From assembly GCA_015075365.1 (NCBI GenBank), contig JABTUN010000002.1:310001-374000 (forward strand): a DNA stretch of 64,000 nucleotides. The letters run 5' to 3'. The notes under the pieces are model-generated. The model saw only the letters and a list, made by a program, of their open reading frames with translations, was not told the DNA's origin and ran no database searches. Shown here in pieces: positions 23,921 through 32,559 of this stretch. Numbering within the stretch: the stretch's first letter is position 1; each line of letters begins with the position of its first letter. The stretch is from Verrucomicrobiaceae bacterium. Lineage in GTDB: Bacteria; Verrucomicrobiota; Verrucomicrobiia; Verrucomicrobiales; Verrucomicrobiaceae. Made by a program: the position numbers and the translations under genes.

Positions 23921-25858
23921 TTACAGCAGCGTCTCCACCTCCATCAAAAACAAGCCATAACCCACGCCGGCCTCGTCGCCGCTGATGCCGAGTTGGAAGG
24001 CGATGAGGCGGCCGTTGTCGCTGACGACGTAGTTGCTGGCTTTGTAGCCTTTGAAATCGAGGAAGCGGGTGAGGCGTTGGGGTTCTTTCGAGCCGTCGAA
24101 CCACACGCGCCATGCGTCCACCATCGGCCATGGCTTGCCGACACTGTGGTTGCGCTCGACGAGCGTGCTCTGGCCGTCAGGGAAGATGCCTTCGACTTCC
24201 TCATAGTCGTCGGGCGTGCGGGTGAAGTTGGTGAGCTTCCGTGTTTCGAGGTCAAAGGTATAGCCTTCGGTGTTGTGGCCGCTTTCGATGAGGTAGGCGG
24301 TGAGGGTGATCGCCGTGTCGTAGGGCGTGAAGTTCTGCGTCTCGATCATCTTTGGCCGCTGACCTTCCGGAAAATCCTTCGTCGTCAGCACGAGGCGCGT
24401 GTTCGCGAGACGCGGCGTGCCGTTTTCATAAACGAGGTCGCCGGTGGAGATGGCCGTCTGCCGGTGCTCGCCTTCGATGTGATGCGTCCACGCGATTTTG
24501 AGCTGCGTGCGCGACACTGCCGGTCCTTCCGCCGCCACGACGCCGAGCGGTGTCGGTGGCTTGGTGAGCGAACGGCCGAGCACGAACATCTTCGCGAAGT
24601 GCCGCGCTTTGAGCCGGGCGTCTTGGCTCGTGGCATCGAAGGTCTCGTCGGGACCGGTGAGGAGGTAGTCGCCGTTGCTCAGCATGTTCACGCGATTGAA
24701 TCCGTGATGCTTGAAGTGCTGCGTGAGGCAGCGGATCTTGCCACTACGGATCGTGTATTCCATAACATCGCCGTATTGCTTGCTCAGGAACAGCACGCGC
24801 TGGCTGTCGTGCGAAAACTCGGCCCGCTCGCCGAACGCGGTGATTTGCATCACGTTGCGCGGCAGATGATCGGCGGGATTTCCCAAAGTGGTTTGGGCTT
24901 TAGCCCAATCCGACGACGCTTCACAAAACCCCATGTCCTTGAGCCATTGCGCGGCTCGATTCGGCCAGTGCGTGACCGGCGTGAGCGTGGGACGCAGTCC
25001 GTAGCCATGGCCGCCGCGGGTGAAGAGATGCAGCTCCGCGGGCACCTTCGCCTGCGTGAGCGCAGTGTAGAGCACGGTGCAGTTGAGCGAGTTCACATGG
25101 TCGTCCTGCGCCATGACGAAGAACATGGGCGGTGTGTCTTGGCTGACCTTCAGGTAGGGCTTCAAGCCGCCGGTTTCCTTGTCGTAGAAGCCGCCGGGAT
25201 AGATGGGAAGGGCAAAGTTCGGCGCGCAGGAGTGTTCGTCGGCTGCGTCGAGTTTTGCGTAGAGGCGTTCATCGCGCAGAATCGCGGTGAGGCCTGCGGT
25301 TTCGCCGCCGGCGGAGAAGCCCAAGATGCCGATGCGCTGCGGATCGAGGCCCCACTCCGCCGCGTGCGAGCGCGTAAGGCTCATGGCGCGCTGCGCGTCC
25401 ATCACGGGGCCGACGGCTTTCAGCGGCGCGTTGCCCTGCTCGTTCAAATTGTTGCCGTGATGCCCGGTGGGGACGCGATACTTCACGACGATGGCGGCAA
25501 AACCGATTGAGTTCAGCCATTCGGCCACTTCCGTGCCTTCGAGGTCCCAGGCGAGGATGGAGAAGCCGCCGCCCGGGCACACGAGCACCGCGCCACCGTG
25601 CGCTTTGGTCTTCTCCGGCAGATAAACATGCATCTGCGGCGTGCTGACATGGCCGAGTTTGATGATCTTGCGGCCCGCGATGAGCTTGTCGTCCGGCTTG
25701 GTCAGATCTCGCTCCGCGCCGTCCACTTTCGCGGCGGGTCCGGGCGGAGTGGCGGGCCAGAGGTTGAGCACTTGAGGTGATGCAGACACTCCTGTCTGCA
25801 TGGTTGGGGCGGCAGACAAGAGTGTCTGCATCACGAGGAGGGCAAAGAAGGGTTTCAT
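23921..25858 (-). CDS. Secreted esterase (alpha/beta hydrolase) fused to a TolB/PD40-like C-terminal domain
   Basis: A 645-residue protein from the ATG at 25858, which overlaps the DUF1552 stop as ATGA. The signal peptide is MKPFFALLVMQTLLSAAP. Residues about 30-310 are a BD-FAE/acetylesterase: oxyanion segment CPGGGFSILAWD, nucleophile elbow GFSAGG, acid AQDDHVN and the His of GGHGYGL. The remainder (HDSQRVLFLSKQYGD, MLSNGDYLLTGPDE, FDLETRKLTNFTRTP, VSDNGRLIAFQLG) looks like WD40/PD40 TolB-type blades. The mature N-terminus is coded by two copies of a palindromic repeat (25781-25830), and a third-family palindrome lies at 24893. Likely role: deacetylation of polysaccharide. Confidence 0.82.
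   Translation of the reverse strand: MKPFFALLVMQTLLSAAPTMQTGVSASPQVLNLWPATPPGPAAKVDGAERDLTKPDDKLIAGRKIIKLGHVSTPQMHVYLPEKTKAHGGAVLVCPGGGFSILAWDLEGTEVAEWLNSIGFAAIVVKYRVPTGHHGNNLNEQGNAPLKAVGPVMDAQRAMSLTRSHAAEWGLDPQRIGILGFSAGGETAGLTAILRDERLYAKLDAADEHSCAPNFALPIYPGGFYDKETGGLKPYLKVSQDTPPMFFVMAQDDHVNSLNCTVLYTALTQAKVPAELHLFTRGGHGYGLRPTLTPVTHWPNRAAQWLKDMGFCEASSDWAKAQTTLGNPADHLPRNVMQITAFGERAEFSHDSQRVLFLSKQYGDVMEYTIRSGKIRCLTQHFKHHGFNRVNMLSNGDYLLTGPDETFDATSQDARLKARHFAKMFVLGRSLTKPPTPLGVVAAEGPAVSRTQLKIAWTHHIEGEHRQTAISTGDLVYENGTPRLANTRLVLTTKDFPEGQRPKMIETQNFTPYDTAITLTAYLIESGHNTEGYTFDLETRKLTNFTRTPDDYEEVEGIFPDGQSTLVERNHSVGKPWPMVDAWRVWFDGSKEPQRLTRFLDFKGYKASNYVVSDNGRLIAFQLGISGDEAGVGYGLFLMEVETLL
24893..24908. repeat. 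Tetraloop palindrome, GGGC-type, inside the esterase gene
   Basis: The sequence is TTGGGC-TTTA-GCCCAA, a perfect 6-bp stem with a 4-nt loop. It lies in frame and codes part of the linker WAKAQTTLG between the two domains of the esterase. It is one member of a dispersed family; others are at 27173, 27235, 29347 and 40078. Confidence 0.7.
25781..25830. repeat. Two CAGACA-type tetraloop palindromes in a signal-peptide region
   Basis: The first copy, 25781-25800, is TGCAGACA-CTCC-TGTCTGCA: 8-bp arms and a 4-nt loop. The second, 25812-25830, reads GCAGACA-AGAG-TGTCTGC plus A. Both are read in frame as the end of the esterase signal peptide and the first mature residues (MQTLLSA, MQTGVSA). The same element occurs at 31979-31998. 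Confidence 0.75.
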
Positions 25859-27234
25859 GATAAGACAAAAGACTCCACGCTGTCGCCAAAGCGGTCCAGT
25901 TTCACGCCCATGCGCCGGGCGATGGCGAGGTAGAGATTGCAGGCGCGTTGCTTTTCTTCGGCCTGCGGTGCGGTGTCGATGACGTGGCCACCGCGAATAG
26001 TGCCGCCACCGTGGCCGGCGAGGATCATGGGAAGATTGCGGCCGTCGTGGCTGTCGCCGTTGAACATGTTGCTGCCGAATTGCAGGATGACGTTGTCGAG
26101 CATGGTTGTGCCGTTGCCTTCGTCGATCTGTTTCATCCACGTCATGAGATAGGCGAGTTGCTCGGCGTGGAACTGATTGATGCGCTGATACGAGGCGAGC
26201 TTCTTCGGGTCTTCCTTGTGATGCGAGATGCCGTGGAGTTGGTCATTGAGCACGCCATCGAGGAAGCCGAACTTCATGTGCGACACGTCGCGGTTGAAGA
26301 TGAGCGTGGCGACGCGGGTCTTGTCCATGCGCCAGGCGAGCAGGATGAGGTCGAGCATCATGCGCATGTGCTCGCGCACGTCCTGCGGGAGTTCGGCGGC
26401 GGGGCGTTCCATGTCCGGCTTCGTCAAAGAGGGCCGCCAGCCTTCGAGGCGCTCCTCTTTGGCGGCGCGCTCGATGCGCGTCTCCAGATCGCGAACGCTG
26501 GTCATGAATTCGTCGAGCTTATGCTGATCCTGGCCACCGAGGTTCCTGCGCAGGTCCTTGGACTGCGACAGCACGACATCGAGCACGCTTTTGTCGCGCA
26601 GCAGGCCGCTGGTGTCGAACAGGCGGTCAAATACGGCACGCGGATACACCTCCGGCGCGATCGGAGTGTTTTTCGAGGACCATGAAATCGTTGAGTAATA
26701 CACCGCCGGAACGCCGCCACGCAGGCCACTCTCCGCAGGCTCCACGGCGAGCACGAGGCTCGGCACGGGCGTCTCGCGGCCCGTGTGTCGGGCGATGACC
26801 TGATCCAGCGACTCGCCGCCCTCCGGGATGAGCGTTTCCTTGAACTTCGCGCCGCTGAGGTAGTTCGAGAAGAGCGGCCAGTGCGGTCCGCTGGTGTTGT
26901 TGAAGACGTGCAGGTCCTTCAGCACGGTGATGTGCTGCTTCAGCGATTCGAGCGGCATTAGCGAGCTGGAGAGCTTCATGGAATCGCTATTACCCTCGGC
27001 GTTCCATTCATGCGGATTCACGCCATTGGCAAAGAGCAGGCAGCCATAACGCACGGGCGCTTTGGCGTGCTCGGCGGCCTTTCCGCCCTGCACCCAGGCG
27101 AGCGATGGCAGCCACGGCAGTGCGAGCGTGGCTCCTGCTCCACGAAGGAAGGCGCGTCGTGAAGAAAGTGGCTTGGGCTTGAGCCCAACGGCAGCTTGAG
27201 GGTGAATGGAACGATGCATGGCTGGCAAAATCAT
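25855..27234 (-). CDS. DUF1552 secreted protein
   Basis: A 459-residue DUF1552 protein, a PVC-specific secreted family usually encoded beside DUF1587-1592 cytochrome-like proteins. It has a twin-arginine signal SSRRAFLRGAGATLALPWL and the family core (LFANGVNPHEW, NTSGPHWPLFSNYLSG, FNRDVSHMKFGFLDG, LQFGSNMFNGDSHDGRNLP). ATG 27234 overlaps the upstream stop as ATGA and the gene's own stop overlaps the esterase start the same way, so the three genes look translationally coupled. An alternative ATG is at 27219. Reaction unknown. Confidence 0.93.
   Translation of the reverse strand: MILPAMHRSIHPQAAVGLKPKPLSSRRAFLRGAGATLALPWLPSLAWVQGGKAAEHAKAPVRYGCLLFANGVNPHEWNAEGNSDSMKLSSSLMPLESLKQHITVLKDLHVFNNTSGPHWPLFSNYLSGAKFKETLIPEGGESLDQVIARHTGRETPVPSLVLAVEPAESGLRGGVPAVYYSTISWSSKNTPIAPEVYPRAVFDRLFDTSGLLRDKSVLDVVLSQSKDLRRNLGGQDQHKLDEFMTSVRDLETRIERAAKEERLEGWRPSLTKPDMERPAAELPQDVREHMRMMLDLILLAWRMDKTRVATLIFNRDVSHMKFGFLDGVLNDQLHGISHHKEDPKKLASYQRINQFHAEQLAYLMTWMKQIDEGNGTTMLDNVILQFGSNMFNGDSHDGRNLPMILAGHGGGTIRGGHVIDTAPQAEEKQRACNLYLAIARRMGVKLDRFGDSVESFVLS
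27173..27188. repeat. GGGC-type tetraloop palindrome in the DUF1552 N-terminus
   Basis: TTGGGC-TTGA-GCCCAA: 6-bp stem and 4-nt loop, coding the VGLKPK segment just before the twin-arginine motif. Confidence 0.65.
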
Positions 27235-30113
27235 TTCGAGCTGAAGCTCGAACCACGTTTCAGGAACTGCGGGCTGGTGACGATCTCGGTCACGGTGGCA
27301 GAAAAGGTCATCTGCTTGTCCAGTCGCTCCAGCAGCGCTTGATCACCGGGCAGCACGGCGCGGCCTAATGCATAGCCGAGGAGTTTGCGGTGGAAGTTGG
27401 CGCGGAACTCGGTTTCGCGGCTCTTGAGCCAGGTTTTGAGACCTGCGACGCCGTTCATCGCGGTGCCGTCGTGAAGTGTCTCGGTGTTCACGATGGGTGT
27501 GCCGTCACGTTCGGCATCGCGCCAGCGGCCGGTGGGATCGTAGTTTTCCAAAGCGATGCCCGGTGGGTCGATCTTCGCGTGGCAGGCGGCGCAGTTGGCA
27601 TCGGCGCGATGTTTGGCGAGCTGCTGCTGGATGTTCAGACCCTCGCTGCTTTTTTCATCGGCGCTGAGTTGAGGCACGTTCGGCGGCGGAGGCGGAATGC
27701 GGCGTCCGAGCAGCGTTTCGACGACCCAGGCGCCGCGTTGCACGGGGCTGGTGCGCAGCGGCAGGGAGGTTTTGGTGAGGAAGAGCGCCTTCGTGGCGAG
27801 GCAGTCCTCGTCGAGCAGGCGTGAAAGCGGCGCGTCCTCCAAAAACACGCGATTTAGCGCCGCGACGACTTCTTGAAGCATTTCGCGACGACGCGCGGCG
27901 GTGAACTCCGGAAAGCGCTTCTCATCCGGTCCGCTGTGATTCTCAAAGTCCTCAAACTGCCACAACTGCGCCGCAAACACCTCCGCCAGCGACGCAGCAC
28001 GCGGATCACGAAGCATGCGCCGGGTTTGCGCCTTGAGCACCTCAGGCTGCGTGAGATCGGCAGCGAGCAGTTCGTCATCAGGAACACTGGCCCAGAGGAA
28101 GAAGGAGAGGCGGGAGGCGAGGACCGTAGAACGAGTTTTCCAACTCGTTGGATCATCCGAACGAGTTGGAAAACTCGTTCTACGATACAAAAACTCCGGC
28201 GACATCAGCACCGCGAGCAGCGGCACCTTCATGGCGCTGTCAAAGCTCACGCCAGGTTTGGCGGCCTCGTGGTAAAGCTTGGCCAACATCGCAGCATCCT
28301 CCTTGCCAAAGCTGCCGCGCCAGGCCTGGCGGGCGAAGCGGCCAAGCCACTGCTGCGCCTTCGATGGATCGAAAGGCTGCGTGAGGGCAAACAGCCGGTC
28401 TTCGAGCAGGCGCAGCTCCGCGAGGTCTTCCGGCGTCGCGTTGCGCCGCACTTCGGCCACGGTGTAATGGTAAGGCGCATCGATTTCGCCCTTTTCCGCA
28501 GTTTGATCCGGCCAAGGGCCACCGATGGCTTCCAGCGGGGTGCGGTTCCAAAAGGCGAAAATGTTCCGCTCGGCATTGAGGCCCACTTTGGTGAGGTTTG
28601 CCTCGGAGACATTGCGCTTCCGCAGGAGCTGATCGCGCTCCTTGTTGTTCTTCGATGCAGCGTCGCTGTCGCGTTTGCGTCCGCCGAAGACGTAGCGACC
28701 CAGGATGTAGCTCTGTGACTTCGGTTTCTCCTTCAACACGAGCGCCTGGATGCTGGCTAGCTTCGTGCGGTTCTTGTCCAGCGTGAGATCCACCTCGAAG
28801 ACGATGGCCTCCGGCGGCACGGCAAACTTCACCGCGCCCGGCGGACGCACGCCGATGGCATCGGGGCCGAGTTTGTTCGAACCCTCGCCATCCACACCCC
28901 ACGCGAAGGGCTTGCCGCTGTTCGCGCCGACGATCTTCACCACCTCCTGCCACGGCTTGGCACTGCCGTCTTTGAAAACGACGCGCCCTTTCTGCCACAC
29001 GGCGTATTCGCCGCGCCCGCCATCGCCTGCATCGGTGACGATGAGAAAAAGTTCCTTCGCATCGCCGATGTCGATGCGGAAGGGCCAGCGGCCGTGCTTC
29101 GTGGCGACCTCGATCACTTCCTCCCGTGCCTCGTGAAAGCTGATCTCATAAGGCGGCGCGAAGTCCTCGGTGTCCGGTGGCTTTGATCCGCCCTGCACGA
29201 TGGCATGGCAGGCTTGCAGGAGCCTTTCACCATCGAGCGTGGCCGGCAGTGCTCGCCATGCCTTCGCCCAATCCGCGAAGGGCGAGGCTTTGTCCTCGTT
29301 GCGGAGAATGTGCCGCCATTTTTCGAGTGCGACGGGGGACAATTTTGAGCTAAAGCTCGAACTACTTTGCTTCGCTGCCGCGAGATACACCGCATGCGCG
29401 GAGCCAAACTCCACCGCCAGCTCATCGCGATGCAGCGCTCCCCACTTCTGCTGCTGGCCCACATGCCAGGCGATGAGGTCATCGGTGGCCTCCTTGATCT
29501 GCGCGGCGGCATCCTCCACAGGCTCGCGAGGCACGGCGCTCCACACGAGTCCATCATGCGGTGAGACGCGCAGGTGCCGCAGCGCGCCTTTCGCGGCCTC
29601 CAGATACTTCTCGAACTGCGCCAAGCCCATGCCCTGCGCCTCGCCGACATTCGAAAAGCCCTCGCCCGCGCCGCCCTCGTTCGGCAGATACGCGCCCGCG
29701 TTCAAAACCACGCCGCCGCTGAGATCGCGAATCACACGGCGATACTCCTCACGCGTGAGACGTGCCATCACCACGTTGCCCGGATCATCCTGCGTGGCTG
29801 CGGCGAGTGAATCAATCTGCGTTTTGGCCCAGGTGATGATTTCCGCTCGCTCAGAGGCCGTGGGCTGCTTGCGGGACTTTTTCGGCGGCATGTCGCCCTG
29901 CTCGACTCGGGCGATGATCTCCTCCAAAACGCGCCAATAGGCCGGATCGGCCTTCCGGGCCGTCAAAGCCTCCAAATCGAGCTCACCGTCGGTTTGAGTC
30001 GCGTCGTGGCATTTGAAGCAATAGGATTCGAAGGCGGCCGGAGCGGCTTGGGATTGAACCACAGAGGTACGGAGCACACCGAGGATGCTGACAAGCATGA
30101 ACTGTCTTTTCAT
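27231..30113 (-). CDS. DUF1587/DUF1592/DUF1588/DUF1585 planctomycete-type cytochrome protein
   Basis: A 960-residue secreted protein. The N-terminal PSCyt1 domain has haem motif CFKCH at residues 32-36. DUF1587 follows ([17 protein letters not shown]). An inserted beta-sandwich-like segment spans roughly 330-480, then DUF1592 ([26 protein letters not shown]), DUF1588 with [12 protein letters not shown], and DUF1585 at the end. The start is ATG 30111-30113, in the loop of a 27-bp inverted repeat whose right arm codes signal-peptide residues 11-19. Two palindromes (28126-28183 and 27235-27252) add extra residues within and at the end of the protein. The family is thought to act in extracellular polymer oxidation; this is not proven. 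Second of three coupled genes. Confidence 0.9.
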   Translation of the reverse strand: MKRQFMLVSILGVLRTSVVQSQAAPAAFESYCFKCHDATQTDGELDLEALTARKADPAYWRVLEEIIARVEQGDMPPKKSRKQPTASERAEIITWAKTQIDSLAAATQDDPGNVVMARLTREEYRRVIRDLSGGVVLNAGAYLPNEGGAGEGFSNVGEAQGMGLAQFEKYLEAAKGALRHLRVSPHDGLVWSAVPREPVEDAAAQIKEATDDLIAWHVGQQQKWGALHRDELAVEFGSAHAVYLAAAKQSSSSFSSKLSPVALEKWRHILRNEDKASPFADWAKAWRALPATLDGERLLQACHAIVQGGSKPPDTEDFAPPYEISFHEAREEVIEVATKHGRWPFRIDIGDAKELFLIVTDAGDGGRGEYAVWQKGRVVFKDGSAKPWQEVVKIVGANSGKPFAWGVDGEGSNKLGPDAIGVRPPGAVKFAVPPEAIVFEVDLTLDKNRTKLASIQALVLKEKPKSQSYILGRYVFGGRKRDSDAASKNNKERDQLLRKRNVSEANLTKVGLNAERNIFAFWNRTPLEAIGGPWPDQTAEKGEIDAPYHYTVAEVRRNATPEDLAELRLLEDRLFALTQPFDPSKAQQWLGRFARQAWRGSFGKEDAAMLAKLYHEAAKPGVSFDSAMKVPLLAVLMSPEFLYRRTSFPTRSDDPTSWKTRSTVLASRLSFFLWASVPDDELLAADLTQPEVLKAQTRRMLRDPRAASLAEVFAAQLWQFEDFENHSGPDEKRFPEFTAARRREMLQEVVAALNRVFLEDAPLSRLLDEDCLATKALFLTKTSLPLRTSPVQRGAWVVETLLGRRIPPPPPNVPQLSADEKSSEGLNIQQQLAKHRADANCAACHAKIDPPGIALENYDPTGRWRDAERDGTPIVNTETLHDGTAMNGVAGLKTWLKSRETEFRANFHRKLLGYALGRAVLPGDQALLERLDKQMTFSATVTEIVTSPQFLKRGSSFSSK
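27235..27252. repeat. GAGC-type tetraloop palindrome at the end of the cytochrome gene
   Basis: TTCGAGC-TGAA-GCTCGAA: 7-bp stem and 4-nt loop, followed by CCAC. It codes the last residues SSFSS before the stop, so the C-terminus of the protein is repeat-derived. Confidence 0.7.
28126..28183. repeat. AACGAGTT-type double palindrome inserted in frame
   Basis: Left unit 28126-28149 contains AACGAGTT-TTCC-AACTCGTT and right unit 28160-28183 contains AACGAGTT-GGAA-AACTCGTT, separated by 10 bp. Each is an 8-bp-stem tetraloop palindrome, and together they form a 24-bp perfect inverted repeat beginning GTAGAA. The element codes about 20 residues (about 644-663) between SPEFLYR and [10 protein letters not shown], a place where DUF1592 relatives are normally almost continuous. 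It is therefore an insertion that kept the frame. Confidence 0.85.
29347..29364. repeat. GAGC-type tetraloop repeat with GAACTAC flank
   Basis: GAGC-TAAA-GCTC followed by GAACTA, in frame as the [10 protein letters not shown] segment of the cytochrome protein. The loop and flank match the copy at 40078-40097, and the stem differs by compensating changes. Confidence 0.6.
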
Positions 30114-30140
30114 CTCGGTGTGCTCCGTGCCTCTGTGGTT
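30057..30140. repeat. 27-bp inverted repeat of the 'NHRGTEHTE' type around the start codon
   Basis: Left arm 30057-30083 and right arm 30114-30140 are complementary over 27 bp with one mismatch, with a 30-nt loop. The repeat class is recognised because its translation gives [13 protein letters not shown] peptides, common as spurious calls in PVC genomes. On the transcribed minus strand the arm nearest FecR carries GGAG 9 nt before the ATG, the ATG opens the loop, and the second arm codes signal-peptide residues. The ribosome-binding site is thus inside the stem. Confidence 0.85.
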
Positions 30141-30147
30141 GAAAAAA

Positions 30148-31416
30148 TCAGCGAGTGCCCAACTCAAAGTGACTGACTTCGAGCTGACGGTCCTCGCGGA
30201 AGGTGTTGATGATGGCGGAGGTGATGATGTTGCCCACGGCGGAGGGATGGCGTTTGCGAATGTGCGGACGCGGATCGACGGGCTCGTAGCGAGTGATCGG
30301 GATGGCGACCTCGCACCAGCCACCCGGGCCGGGACGGAGTTCCTCGGCGGGGATTTTGCACTCGAAGTTGCCACCGTGGTTGCCGTTCAAGCGGTTCGTC
30401 AGCAGCATGACCTGGAGTGGGCCCGGACTCTCCTGCCGCAATCGGTATTTGATGACGCTGTGCTCATTGGCGAGCAGGCGCAGGGGCTGCTCCAGCATTG
30501 CGGTGCGGATGGAGATGCCGTGATGGGTGACGATGCGGCCATCGGGCATTTTTTTGGCGACATAGGGGCTGGCGTGCATCGTGCCGTTTTTGGAATAGCC
30601 TCGCCAGTCGCGTGGCGGAGTGCTGCTGGTGAAATCAAACCGCCACGCAATCAGCGGCTCCGGAGTGGAGGCCGCGTCGAGTGCCGCGCCGGTGTCCAGC
30701 GAGGCCACGGCGCTGCGATTGGCAGGCACTTCAATCTCGCTGCCATCGGCGAGGCGTTTCAGCTTCACCAGGCCCTCGTTGACCTTCAGCAGCGTGTCTT
30801 CCGACCTCGTGGAAAGGTCAAACGCGGTGCCAACGACCTCCGCCACGGCGCTGGGGGTGCGGATCAGCATCGGACGACCCGCAGGCTGCGGCCGCACCTC
30901 GGCGGAAAGCGTGCCGCGGGTGAGCGAGAGCACTTTTTGATGCTCGCTGGCAAAAGAAAGCTCCGCGTCGCCATGCAGCGTGATGAGCGATCCATCGTCA
31001 AAGCGCAGCAACGCGCTGCTGGCCTCGCCCACCGTCTCCAACGTGCCCGCGGGCAATTTTTCACCGCTCGCGATAAGCGTGCCATCGCTCCATGCAACGG
31101 TGCCGGTGCTTTCGACGAGTGTCAGCACGGCGTCGGGCTTGCTGGCGAAGAAGAGCCACGCGCTGGCCGCCAGCACGGCGATGGATGCGGCGAGTGCGAG
31201 CCAGGTGAAACGTGTGGCTGTCACGCTGGGTGTAGTCACCGGAAGCGCGGCCTTTCCACGCCTCGCCAGATCGCCAAAAGCCACGGCCTGCTCCGCGATG
31301 TCCCGCAGATGCTGGCGCAAGTCCGCGTCGTCACGCAGGCGCTGATTCAGCACCGCGAGGTCTTCACGCGAGAGCTGGCCATCGAGATAGCGTTGCATGA
31401 GAAGATCGTCGTTCAT
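30148..31416 (-). CDS. FecR-domain membrane regulator
   Basis: A 422-residue protein from ATG 31416, which overlaps the sigma-factor stop as ATGA. Residues 1-60 are a cytoplasmic helical anti-sigma-like region (MQRYLDGQLSREDLAVLNQRL). One transmembrane helix is near 70-92 (FTWLALAASIAVLAASAWLFF), followed by a periplasmic FecR domain (LLRFDDGSLITLHGDAELSF, RTPSAVAEVVGTAFDLS) and an unassigned C-terminal beta domain. It probably holds or tunes the ECF sigma factor encoded directly upstream; direct activity is inferred from context. Its stop is 34 nt before the start codon of the cytochrome gene, with a hairpin between. Confidence 0.88.
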   Translation of the reverse strand: MNDDLLMQRYLDGQLSREDLAVLNQRLRDDADLRQHLRDIAEQAVAFGDLARRGKAALPVTTPSVTATRFTWLALAASIAVLAASAWLFFASKPDAVLTLVESTGTVAWSDGTLIASGEKLPAGTLETVGEASSALLRFDDGSLITLHGDAELSFASEHQKVLSLTRGTLSAEVRPQPAGRPMLIRTPSAVAEVVGTAFDLSTRSEDTLLKVNEGLVKLKRLADGSEIEVPANRSAVASLDTGAALDAASTPEPLIAWRFDFTSSTPPRDWRGYSKNGTMHASPYVAKKMPDGRIVTHHGISIRTAMLEQPLRLLANEHSVIKYRLRQESPGPLQVMLLTNRLNGNHGGNFECKIPAEELRPGPGGWCEVAIPITRYEPVDPRPHIRKRHPSAVGNIITSAIINTFREDRQLEVSHFELGTR

Positions 31417-31931
31417 GGTGTTGCTGGTTGCAGCCGCTGTTCGACACACTGCTTGAGCTGCCGATGCAGCCGCGAGAGCCTTTGATAAACCGCATCGACA
31501 TTCGCCCCAACCTTTCGCGCCACTTCATCACACGAATAGCCGTCGAAGTAGCGCAGGTGCAAAAGCTGCCGCGATTTCTCCGGCACAGAGGCGAGGCACT
31601 CGCGCAGCGCCTCCATGCGCCGGCCTTCGCGCTGTGGATGCGTGGACCATTCGTCACTGATCAAATCGAGCACCTCCGGCTCCAGGCCGAGCGTCTCGGG
31701 CTTGCGCTTGCGCAGCCAGTCGATGGCCTCGCGCTTGATGGACACCATCGCCCACGAAAGCAGCGCTCCCTCGTGCTCGAAGGCCACATTTTTCGTCACC
31801 GACTTCAGCGCGACGTTTTGAAACAGATCCTCCGCCGCCTGCGCATCCCGCACCATGAGCCACGCCACCCCACTGAGCCGCTGTCGGGCTTCAAAGAGGT
31901 GTTTCAGGATGGTTTCGTGATCGAGTGGCAT
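31413..31931 (-). CDS. ECF-type RNA polymerase sigma factor
   Basis: A 172-residue sigma factor. Region 2 is visible as RLSGVAWLMVRDAQAAEDLFQNVALKS (read as VRDAQAAEDLFQNV) with WAMVSIKREAIDWLRKR, and region 4 as LRYFDGYSCDEVARKVGANVDAVYQRLSRL. The group is typical of PVC operons with FecR-like partners. ATG 31931 begins the conserved part; the longer frame to 32060 reads through the CAGACA repeat at 31979 and is rejected. First gene of the sigma-FecR-cytochrome-DUF1552-esterase unit. Confidence 0.9.
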   Translation of the reverse strand: MPLDHETILKHLFEARQRLSGVAWLMVRDAQAAEDLFQNVALKSVTKNVAFEHEGALLSWAMVSIKREAIDWLRKRKPETLGLEPEVLDLISDEWSTHPQREGRRMEALRECLASVPEKSRQLLHLRYFDGYSCDEVARKVGANVDAVYQRLSRLHRQLKQCVEQRLQPATP

Positions 31932-31978
31932 GTCTCTGGGCAACGGATGAGGCCAGCGCTGCCTGACAAGTGAAGTGA

Positions 31979-31998
31979 AACAGACACTCTTGTCTGTT
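31979..31998. repeat. CAGACA-type tetraloop palindrome
   Basis: AACAGACA-CTCT-TGTCTGTT: perfect 8-bp arms and a 4-nt loop, 48 bp upstream of the sigma-factor start. It is the same family as 25781-25830, with the outermost stem pair changed on both sides. Confidence 0.75.
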
Positions 31999-32336
31999 CT
32001 GAAGAAGCAAACAGGAGAGCCGAGCTTGCGAGGCAGACGGAGCCAATCTGCTTCATGCATTCACAAAAGCCGGGCGCCGAGCGGAACGTCCTTGTCTGGG
32101 ATGCAAAGGGCGACTTCGCCGTTGTTCGGGAGGTGGAAGCCGGTGACGAGGCTCTCCAACGGCGTGTCAGGCTTCTCCAAATGGCGCGTCCGAGTCCTCC
32201 AACGGTGTGTCTCATCGTCTCCCCATCTCCACGTCGCGCAGCGCGCAGCGCGGCTGCTCTTCTCAAAGTCTCACATACCTGGAGGGCCGGGCTGATGGCG
32301 CTGTGGAACAGCGGCATCACCTGGAATTCCGTGGCC

Positions 32337-32492
32337 CTATGGGTCCGGCGGCAACGTGCCAACTATTATCCGGACGGATAGAGGGACGGACACTTTGTTC
32401 CTTCCCTGGATGGCGAGGAAGTCGGCATACGGAATCACGGCAAATTGAGGTTTGCCGTTATGGTGGTGGATTTGAGCTCGAAGTCGAATCAT
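32337..32492 (-). pseudogene. Remnant of a Phd/YefM-like antitoxin
   Basis: A 51-codon frame beginning MIRLRAQIHHHNGKPQFAVI then PYADFLAIQ. It resembles the N-terminal half of prevent-host-death-type antitoxins, whose usual theme is 'LxPxxLxKNGKPxFAVLPYEEFLALQE'. After AIQ the similarity is lost and the frame soon stops. No Shine-Dalgarno sequence and no toxin gene are visible, so it is probably a decayed toxin-antitoxin locus. Confidence 0.4.
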
Positions 32493-32559
32493 GCTGGAGG
32501 ATACAAAAAAGCGGCTGGGAGTGCCAGTCACCGTCCGAGAGCGTTTTGCTCGGTTGCCC

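Larger units (their letters stand above)
31932..32559. other. Gene-poor accessory stretch with repeats and remnants
   Basis: This 628-bp region has no convincing intact gene. It contains the CAGACA palindrome (31979-31998), three decayed 21-bp units starting with CTCCAAxxG between about 32153 and 32215, and the antitoxin-like remnant at 32337-32492. Open frames here have poor protein character on both strands. Confidence 0.55.
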
